From: Rhodospirillaceae bacterium
GTDB lineage: Bacteria > Pseudomonadota > Alphaproteobacteria > DSM-16000 > Inquilinaceae
DNA length: 8,163 nucleotides
Direction: 5' to 3'
NCBI GenBank assembly: GCA_020425485.1
Contig: JAGQRL010000063.1
Coordinates: 1-8,163 of the forward strand
Shown: one piece after another, positions 4,660-8,163 of the stretch
Numbering within the stretch: position 1 is the first letter of the stretch
Layout of the letters: every line of letters begins with the position of its first letter
The notes under the pieces: generated by a model
The model's input: the letters and a program-made list of their open reading frames with translations, nothing else
Told to the model about the DNA's origin: nothing
Database searches by the model: none
Made by a program: the position numbers and the translations under genes

Positions 4660-5601
4660 CTAGCGAGAGGTGGCGAAGATCGCGAGGATCGCCTGGGCGG
4701 CGCTGAAATCGCGGTTGGAGGCGCCGAACAGGCGGCGCGCGCGCACTGACCAGCCCGGCACGGTGTGGCCGCCGCCGTTGACGCGATAGAGGGTGACCCC
4801 AGCACCGGGCAGACAACCCTGCCAGTCGATCCGCGTCACCGTCGTGCCGTCGCCGGGATCGCGGTCGGCCAGCTCTGCCGCAGTCGGCCCGCCGCAGCCG
4901 AAGGCGACGGCAAACAGGCCGGCGGTCTGCTCCACGCCAAGCACCTCGCCGCGGCGGCCGAAAATGCCGACACCGCCGCCGCCGTAGGGCACCAGCGGAT
5001 CGTCGGTGCCGTTCACCATCACCAGCGGCACCGCGGCCGGCGCGCACGGGCCGATGCCCGCCGGCAAGTTGGCAATCACGGTACCGATGCCGGCGAAGCG
5101 CTCGGACGCCAGGCAGGCCATGGTGAAGCTCATCATGCCGCCGTTGGAGATGCCGGCGAGATAGATGCGGTCCGGCAGGGCGATGCCGTCGGCCACCAGG
5201 GCATCCGCCAGGGTCGACAGGAAGGCGACGTCGTCTGGCCCCTCGCCGTTGCGCCAGCCCACGCGACCGTCGTTCCAGCGGCGGTCGAGCCCGTCGGGGA
5301 ACACCGCGGTGAAACCGGCGGCGGCGGCGGCTTCGGCAAAACCGCTGCTGGCGGCGATGCGCGCACCGGTGCCCATCCCGCCATGCAGCACGATCACCGT
5401 GGGCCGCGGCCCGGCCCCGGCCGGGTACAGCAGGGCGGTGCGCACCCCGTCGGCGGTGTCGATCGCATAGGGCGTGCCCTCGCCCACGGTCGCGGCGGCC
5501 CCGCCGGCGGCAAGGGCGACCATAAGAAAAAGGACGCCGGCGATGGATCGCGGGCGGCCGTGCACGGCCCTGCGGCGGCTTCCGATCGGCTGGTGGGGCA
5601 T
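4660..5601 (-). CDS. Secreted PHB-depolymerase-family (LpqC-like) esterase
   Basis: The 313-residue protein is an alpha/beta hydrolase exported from the cytoplasm. An arginine-rich N-terminus (SRRRAVHGRPR) is followed by a hydrophobic core at about residues 19-37 (SIAGVLFLMVALAAGGAAA), a Sec-type signal peptide likely cleaved after the AAA. The oxyanion segment is TVIVLHGGMGTG (68-79) and the nucleophile motif is GISNGG (Ser152). The acid is in NGTDDPLVPYGGG (probably Asp201), and His279 lies in NGGGHTVPG. This combination is that of the LpqC/polyhydroxybutyrate depolymerase-like esterases, which cleave short polyesters, acetylated sugars or feruloyl esters. The exact substrate is unknown. 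The ATG at 5599-5601 has GGGAG 7 nt upstream and starts just before the signal peptide; an ATG 23 codons earlier (5670) would bury the signal. It is convergent with the methyltransferase across element B, with no functional tie to the translation genes. Confidence 0.88.
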   Translation of the reverse strand: MPHQPIGSRRRAVHGRPRSIAGVLFLMVALAAGGAAATVGEGTPYAIDTADGVRTALLYPAGAGPRPTVIVLHGGMGTGARIAASSGFAEAAAAAGFTAVFPDGLDRRWNDGRVGWRNGEGPDDVAFLSTLADALVADGIALPDRIYLAGISNGGMMSFTMACLASERFAGIGTVIANLPAGIGPCAPAAVPLVMVNGTDDPLVPYGGGGVGIFGRRGEVLGVEQTAGLFAVAFGCGGPTAAELADRDPGDGTTVTRIDWQGCLPGAGVTLYRVNGGGHTVPGWSVRARRLFGASNRDFSAAQAILAIFATSR

Positions 5602-6029
5602 GGCGAGACTCCCGGTGCTGTGCGCGCCGCGGGGATCGGCGATCCACGCTTGCACGCACAAAGGGAGCATTTCGGTCGCCAGGAATAGAGGCAGCGGCGC
5701 GGAAGGCGCACGCCTGCCGATGGCACCCGCTCCTCGATCATCGGTAAATTAGTACGCGTGGCGCGGCCGGCCCCATCGCCGGTGGCGGACCCCAGGACCG
5801 CCACAGGTTAGCGCCGATTTGCGGGCGACGTTTGCACAACCCAAGCGGCCATTCAGGCGAACAAACCCGTACTCAGCGTGCCGGCATTTAACAATGGCGC
5901 CGCTGAATTGCCGCTTTTCTGTTGCGACAATGCCAACAATACTATTGAATGTTAACTTCATCCAAGAATGCGCCTAAATGTTAGGCGAACAGCGAATAAT
6001 GGGAACGTTTGTACTGAGAGGAGACTGAA
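5602..6029. other. Gene-free divergent regulatory region with a sharp GC drop
   Basis: This 428-bp stretch between the divergent esterase and membrane-protein genes shows no convincing coding sequence. It contains a 7-bp perfect hairpin at 5782-5804 (GTGGCGG/CCGCCAC). Composition changes along it. By my count 30 of 60 bases are G or C at 5881-5940 and only 22 of 60 at 5941-6000, in a window that is otherwise strongly GC-rich. A weak plus-strand promoter (TTGCGA at 5922-5927, then TTGAAT at 5945-5950, 17-bp spacer) may serve the downstream gene. The AT-rich block suggests a promoter or horizontally acquired DNA. Confidence 0.6.
5971..5987 (+). promoter_or_regulatory. Perfect palindrome upstream of the membrane-protein gene (operator or leader hairpin)
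   Basis: CGCCTAA and TTAGGCG form a perfect 7-bp inverted repeat around a 3-nt centre, 42 bp before the start codon at 6030 and just after the candidate -10 at 5945-5950. It could be a dimeric repressor operator or a short 5'-UTR hairpin. No partner regulator is encoded nearby. Confidence 0.45.
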
Positions 6030-6599
6030 ATGGGCGGCGGACCAGCGACTGTACCTCTACCCTCCAATATGCCTCCTCCTGGATTTTCAGAAGCTCAACA
6101 GGCCACCTATCGGCAATTGTATGCCGCCTACGAGAGTTTTATGGCCAGAGGCGACATGCGGGCGGCCGGGCAGGCCCTGTCGCGGCTCAACAACTATGTC
6201 GTTCAGTGCATCCGGGCCAATGCGCAAGTCGTCAGGAACATCGCGAGGCCGAACCCCGGCTTGCTGCAATGGATCCGCGACAATCTTCAGGCGGCGATAA
6301 ACTATCTGCTGGTCGGCGCCGGCAATATTCTGCGGCTGCAGGTGTGGCCGGCCGTGCAGGCGATGTTGCGGCTGCTCACCGCAATTCTTACCGGGATCGG
6401 TGAGCTTGTCATGGCGCTATTGATGTCCGTGGAGTTCTGGATCTTCCTGGTCATCGCGCTGGTGATCTGCTGGGTGGTGTATGAAGGCCAGCAGAACCCC
6501 GCCACCGCCCAGAACCTGCGGACCCTGGCACAGAACCCCAACGAAGGCCTGCTGTGCCACTTCGCCCGCTTTGGCACCAAGTTCGCCAATATCGGATAG
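6030..6599 (+). CDS. Hypothetical membrane protein, family not recognised
   Basis: I do not recognise this 189-residue protein. The ATG is backed by AGGAG with a 6-nt spacer, which supports a real gene. The first 20 residues are rich in G, P and S without a signal peptide. Residues about 20-95 are helical and hydrophilic, with amphipathic stretches (SEAQQATYRQLYAAYESFMA, then RGDMRAAGQALSRLNN). Residues about 104-131 form a hydrophobic amphipathic stretch (WPAVQAMLRLLTAILTGIGE, then LVMALL). A strong transmembrane helix, FWIFLVIALVICWVVY, occupies 136-151. A short polar tail of about 38 residues (EGQQNPATAQNLRTLAQNPN and beyond) follows. The topology is probably two closely spaced membrane segments with the tails on the same side. 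There is no catalytic motif. Its codon use is less GC-biased than its neighbours and it follows an AT-rich leader, so recent acquisition is plausible. A holin-like, pore-forming or small membrane-effector role is speculation. Confidence 0.7.
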   Translation: MGGGPATVPLPSNMPPPGFSEAQQATYRQLYAAYESFMARGDMRAAGQALSRLNNYVVQCIRANAQVVRNIARPNPGLLQWIRDNLQAAINYLLVGAGNILRLQVWPAVQAMLRLLTAILTGIGELVMALLMSVEFWIFLVIALVICWVVYEGQQNPATAQNLRTLAQNPNEGLLCHFARFGTKFANIG

Positions 6600-6810
6600 T
6601 CGGCAGCGCGGAGCGAGGCGTCTCTCACGACCACTCGACGATCCTCGCTAGGAGCTGTCTGGACGGTTTCGACGGCTGCGCCACGCGTAGCCCGCAAGGG
6701 CATCGCTCTTCAGCGGTCGTGCCCGGATCGATTCCTGTGGAAGGCTGTAGCGGATTTGGCGGGCGCCTCGGAGCCCAGCTCCTCGGCGATCCTCACTCGA
6801 AACGCTCCAC
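6600..6810. other. Spacer between the membrane-protein gene and the GIY-YIG gene
   Basis: No gene is seen in these 211 bp. They contain the left copy of the 28-bp direct repeat (6674-6701). A 7-bp inverted repeat, AGCGAGG at 6612-6618 and CCTCGCT at 6643-6649, is also present. A small hairpin at 6770-6782 (GGAGC/GCTCC, 3-nt loop) lies about 28 nt beyond the GIY-YIG stop on the minus strand. The last could be a weak terminator, but no T-run follows. Confidence 0.5.
6674..6701. repeat. 28-bp direct repeat, left copy
   Basis: These 28 bases (beginning GGCTGCGCCACGCGTAGCCC) are identical to 7131-7158. Each copy can fold into GGCTGCGC/GCGTAGCC (one G-U) or into GCCC-GCAA-GGGC, a stem with a GNRA-type tetraloop when read on the plus strand. 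Flanking bases outside the 28 differ between the copies. The pair brackets the GIY-YIG gene, this copy lying downstream of it. Confidence 0.85.
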
Positions 6811-7053
6811 TCAAAGGAGCCGTTTTCTGGAAAAGGCCCTGCCAGAGTGTGATTTCAGGTATCTCTCGAACTCAAGAGCTCTGAGCTTTGCCGGAAACGC
6901 CGAGTACCACACCAGTTCCCACGGAACGAATTTCGCCGTGTGGCTCGATTTGCCGGAATTGTGCTCGGTCAACCGTTGCCGGAGATCAGATGTCGCACCG
7001 ACGTATTCCTGATCGGGACGAACTGTGCTGCGGATGATGTAGACGTACCACAA
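6811..7053 (-). CDS. Small GIY-YIG nuclease superfamily protein (UPF0213/YhbQ-like)
   Basis: The 80-residue product is essentially one GIY-YIG domain. The first signature strand is WYVYIIRS (residues 2-9), equivalent to the GIY motif. The second is EYVGATSDLRQRLTEHNSGK (16-35), containing YVG for YIG, the catalytic-type arginine (R25 or R27) and the family's EHNSGKSSHT segment. A conserved glutamate lies in ALEFERYLK (59-67). This single-domain group is widespread; its members are presumed DNA nucleases or repair proteins but few have been studied. The start codon is TTG (7051-7053). The in-frame upstream stretch reaches a stop without ATG or GTG, the family begins exactly here with MWYVYIIRS, and GGAG lies 7 nt ahead. 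No extra DNA-binding domain is fused, unlike homing enzymes such as I-TevI. Flanked by 28-bp direct repeats and downstream of tRNA-Tyr, it may be carried by a small mobile unit. Confidence 0.88.
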   Translation of the reverse strand: MWYVYIIRSTVRPDQEYVGATSDLRQRLTEHNSGKSSHTAKFVPWELVWYSAFPAKLRALEFERYLKSHSGRAFSRKRLL

Positions 7054-7106
7054 GAGGTGGCTCCAGTCCGTCTCCGCTCGATCACGCTCGAGCTACGCCG
7101 GACACT

Positions 7107-7163
7107 GCTTCGCCCTACCGGTCTCCGCATGGCTGCGCCACGCGTAGCCCGCAAGGGCGAAGC
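7107..7163 (-). repeat. 10-bp inverted repeat enclosing the right direct repeat
   Basis: GCTTCGCCCT at 7107-7116 and AGGGCGAAGC at 7154-7163 are exact inverse copies. They enclose most of the right 28-bp repeat, whose last bases overlap the right arm. An alternative local fold pairs CCACGC (7138-7143) with GCGTGG (7162-7167) and GCCC with GGGC inside it, and so uses the CCA end of tRNA-Tyr. The left direct repeat lacks these extended partners. The structure could terminate or help process the tRNA transcript, or mark an element end. Confidence 0.55.
7131..7158. repeat. 28-bp direct repeat, right copy
   Basis: Identical over all 28 bases to 6674-6701 and in the same orientation. It lies upstream of the GIY-YIG gene and 6 bp from the CCA end of tRNA-Tyr. 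The spacing between copies is 457 bp. Confidence 0.85.
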
Positions 7164-7164
7164 G

Positions 7165-7250
7165 TGGTGGAGGGGGTTGGATTCGAACCAACGTAGGCGT
7201 ACGCCAACGGGTTTACAGCCCGTCCCCTTTAGCCACTCGGGCACCCCTCC
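7165..7250 (-). tRNA. tRNA-Tyr (anticodon GTA)
   Basis: The minus strand gives an 86-nt class II tRNA including an encoded CCA (7165-7167). The acceptor GGAGGGG pairs with CCCCTCC, with discriminator A. The anticodon stem ACGGG/CCCGT closes the loop CTGTAAA, anticodon GTA. The long variable arm (TGGCGTACGCCTAC region) is typical of bacterial tRNA-Tyr. The T arm is GTTGG-TTCGAAT-CCAAC. It is the first gene of the minus-strand tRNA/secE cluster and is divergent from rlmB. The repeat-flanked GIY-YIG unit begins 6 bp past its CCA, and palindromic element C lies 50 bp upstream. Confidence 0.97.
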
Positions 7251-7299
7251 AGCCGAAGGACCCCGTGGTCATTGGCATGACCTTCTGGGATCGGTTCCA

Positions 7300-7364
7300 G
7301 CCCACTCCCCCACCCGGCCACCCAATTCAGCAGACTGCCGTGGGGGCCGGGTGGGGGAGTGGGC
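7300..7364. repeat. Palindromic repeat element, copy C (tRNA-Tyr leader)
   Basis: A perfect 20-nt arm at 7300-7319 (GCCCACTCCCCCACCCGGCC) is repeated in inverse at 7345-7364. The 25-nt centre differs at few positions from that of copy A (CCAAT, then CAGCA, ACTGCCG and TGGG). It lies in the rlmB/tRNA-Tyr divergent gap, between the candidate tRNA-Tyr promoter and the tRNA, so it would be transcribed as a hairpin in the tRNA leader. Shared short flanks with the other copies (left TTCCAGCCC, right GGGCCGGTGC) suggest a unit of 75-80 bp. Confidence 0.85.
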
Positions 7365-7414
7365 CGGTGCGACGCCAAAGCGTCGTCCAGTCGCCGGGCG
7401 ACCGGAAGCGCCGC

Positions 7415-7442
7415 ACTATGCCCCTTGGCGTTGGCGTGTCAA
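7415..7442 (-). promoter_or_regulatory. Promoter of tRNA-Tyr, candidate stringent-type
   Basis: On the minus strand a consensus -35 TTGACA (+ 7437-7442) is followed after 16 bp by CATAGT (7415-7420), a 4/6 match to TATAAT. The bases just after it, GCGGCGC, form a GC-rich discriminator, a mark of tRNA and rRNA promoters repressed by ppGpp. Transcription would start near 7408, about 157 nt ahead of tRNA-Tyr, and pass through palindromic element C. The -35 lies only 14 bp from the rlmB start codon. Confidence 0.65.
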
Positions 7443-7455
7443 CAGGCTATCCGGC

Positions 7456-8163
7456 ATGCCTTCGCCCCCCGACCCGGACCCCGCCATGGACCCCGTCAAG
7501 GATCCCGCCCGCCAGCCGCCCGGCCGCCGCCCCCACGCCAACCGGCCCGGCGCCCGGCCCAACCGGCTGCCCGACAAGTTCCTGTTCGGCTGGCATCCGG
7601 TGCGGGCAGCCCTGCTGAACCCCGAGCGCCCGGTCCATCGCCTGATGTGCCTGGACGCCGCGGAGGCGGAACTGGCCCAGGCGGTGGCCGACGCCAAGGC
7701 CGCCGGCATCGACCGGCCGGCCCCCCAGGTGCTCACCCGCCAGCGCCTGGAGCGCCTGGTGCCGCCGGCGGCCGTGCACCAGGGCGTGGTGGTGGAGATC
7801 GGCCCGCTGCCGCCCACCGACCTGGACGATCTGGGCCGCATGGCCGAAACGCGCGCCGGCCCCGCCGTGGTGGTGGCGCTCGACCATGTCACCGATCCGC
7901 ACAATGTCGGCGCGGTCATCCGCTCGGCCGCCAGTTTCGGCGCGCTCGGCGTGCTGGTGAGCGACCGCCATGCGCCGGAGGTGACCGGCACGCTGGCGCG
8001 CAGCGCCTCCGGCGGGATCGAGCGGGTGCCGCTGGTGCGCGTGGTCAACCTGGCCGCGGCCCTGGACACGCTGGCTGGCTGGGGCTTCCGCCGCATCGGG
8101 CTGGACGAGCATGCCGATGCCGCCATCGGCGCCCTGCCGGCGCTGCCGCGGGCGGTGCTGGTG
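7456..8163 (+). CDS. rlmB: 23S rRNA (guanosine-2'-O-)-methyltransferase RlmB, partial (runs off the right edge)
   Basis: RlmB methylates the ribose of G2251 in the 23S rRNA P loop using SAM. The visible 236 residues begin with a disordered, proline- and arginine-rich extension (about 1-40). The SpoU substrate-binding domain follows (about 41-117, FLFGWHPVRAALLNPERPVH to VHQGVVVEIGPLP). The SPOUT catalytic domain then begins with motif 1, VALDHVTDPHNVGAVIRSAA (140-159) plus SFG. The segment RSASGGIERVPLVRVVNLA (182-200) is also family-typical. The knot-forming motifs 2 and 3, with the catalytic glutamate and asparagine, lie beyond the edge, so activity cannot be judged. The start is ATG 7456 with only a weak AGG upstream; ATG 7486 is the alternative. 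TrmH and other SpoU enzymes are close relatives, but the position beside tRNA-Tyr favours RlmB. Confidence 0.92.
   Translation, partial: MPSPPDPDPAMDPVKDPARQPPGRRPHANRPGARPNRLPDKFLFGWHPVRAALLNPERPVHRLMCLDAAEAELAQAVADAKAAGIDRPAPQVLTRQRLERLVPPAAVHQGVVVEIGPLPPTDLDDLGRMAETRAGPAVVVALDHVTDPHNVGAVIRSAASFGALGVLVSDRHAPEVTGTLARSASGGIERVPLVRVVNLAAALDTLAGWGFRRIGLDEHADAAIGALPALPRAVLV

Larger units (their letters stand above)
6674..7158 (-). mobile_element. Candidate GIY-YIG mini-element bounded by 28-bp direct repeats
   Basis: A single small GIY-YIG nuclease-family gene is enclosed by two perfect 28-bp direct repeats. The right repeat ends 6 bp from the CCA end of tRNA-Tyr. The unit is 485 bp with no other gene. 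Position next to a tRNA, terminal repeats with hairpin potential and a nuclease cargo are what one expects of a minimal nuclease-driven mobile unit. No empty site is available and no target-site duplication outside the repeats was found. Mobility is therefore inference, and the repeats could also be copies of a genome-wide intergenic repeat. Confidence 0.4.

Noticed and set aside
5602..5670. Upstream ATG for the esterase (23 more residues)
   Set aside because: It would place about 40 residues before the hydrophobic core of the signal peptide. The ATG at 5599-5601 has GGGAG 7 nt upstream.
4765..5688. 307-residue plus-strand open frame opposite the esterase
   Set aside because: It is antisense to a gene with a complete catalytic triad and signal peptide, and is composed mainly of G, A, H and R.
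5749..5961. 70-residue minus-strand open frame in the esterase/membrane-protein gap
   Set aside because: No Shine-Dalgarno site is seen, no family resemblance, and its C-terminal half changes to the arginine-rich composition of high-GC noncoding DNA.
6302..6703. 133-residue minus-strand open frame, and the 91-residue one at 6969-7244, sharing PLRATRGAA
   Set aside because: The shared peptide is only the translation of the 28-bp direct repeat. One frame is antisense to the membrane-protein gene and the other runs through tRNA-Tyr.
6600..6810. Partial tRNA-Tyr duplication at the far end of the GIY-YIG unit, as an attachment-site copy
   Set aside because: I looked for the tRNA 3' end near 6674-6710 and found none. 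The repeat comprises flank sequence only, so classical tRNA-targeted integrase insertion is not supported.
6674..7158. CRISPR array
   Set aside because: There are only two repeat copies, 457 bp apart and with a gene between them; there is no regular spacer array and no cas gene.
2322..7364. The three palindromic elements as ordinary Rho-independent terminators
   Set aside because: None is followed by a T-tract on either strand. One lies inside an operon and one upstream of divergent genes, so a uniform terminator role does not fit.

Overview
The window comes from a GC-rich alphaproteobacterium. A Rhodospirillales-like lineage is my inference from codon use and gene order, not a proven assignment. 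It covers the left end of the ribosomal protein/RNA polymerase locus and continues into the neighbouring tRNA and rlmB genes. On the minus strand, read from right to left, the order is tRNA-Tyr, (insertion), tRNA-Gly, tRNA-Trp, secE, nusG, rplK, rplA, rplJ and the first 24 codons of rplL. rlmB starts divergently from tRNA-Tyr and runs off the right edge. In many Proteobacteria the expected backbone is rlmB / tRNA-Tyr / tRNA-Gly / tuf / tRNA-Trp / secE / nusG / rplKAJL. Two departures stand out. The tuf gene expected between tRNA-Gly and tRNA-Trp is absent, and about 3.6 kb of unrelated genes separate tRNA-Gly from tRNA-Tyr.

Region by region: positions 1-2174 hold the L1, L11, L10 and L7/L12 genes, with a recognisable L10-binding mRNA leader ahead of rplJ. 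Positions 2418-3147 hold nusG and secE. Positions 3184-3525 hold tRNA-Trp and tRNA-Gly. Positions 3697-4524 encode a SAM-dependent methyltransferase (+). Positions 4660-5601 encode a secreted PHB-depolymerase-type (LpqC-like) esterase (-). Positions 5602-6029 are a gene-free divergent region whose right end drops sharply in GC. Positions 6030-6599 encode an unrecognised membrane protein (+). Positions 6811-7053 encode a very small GIY-YIG nuclease-family protein (-, TTG start), flanked by a 28-bp perfect direct repeat. tRNA-Tyr is at 7165-7250, followed by its candidate promoter and the start of rlmB.

The most striking non-gene signal is a family of three long palindromic elements of about 70-75 bp at 2322, 4567 and 7300. 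Each has 20-23 nt arms and a partly conserved 25-26 nt centre. They all point the same way, and the arms carry compensatory base changes. They sit inside the ribosomal operon, between convergent genes, and in the tRNA-Tyr leader, so a plain terminator role does not fit. The second candidate is the repeat-flanked GIY-YIG unit lying directly beyond the CCA end of tRNA-Tyr, which looks like a small tRNA-associated mobile unit. A third observation is an L10 C-terminal tail with three 11-residue repeats, which suggests an extra L7/L12 dimer site on the ribosomal stalk.

The translation genes appear to form one tRNA/secretion/ribosome transcription unit on the minus strand. The methyltransferase, esterase, membrane protein and GIY-YIG genes are accessory and show no obvious common pathway.
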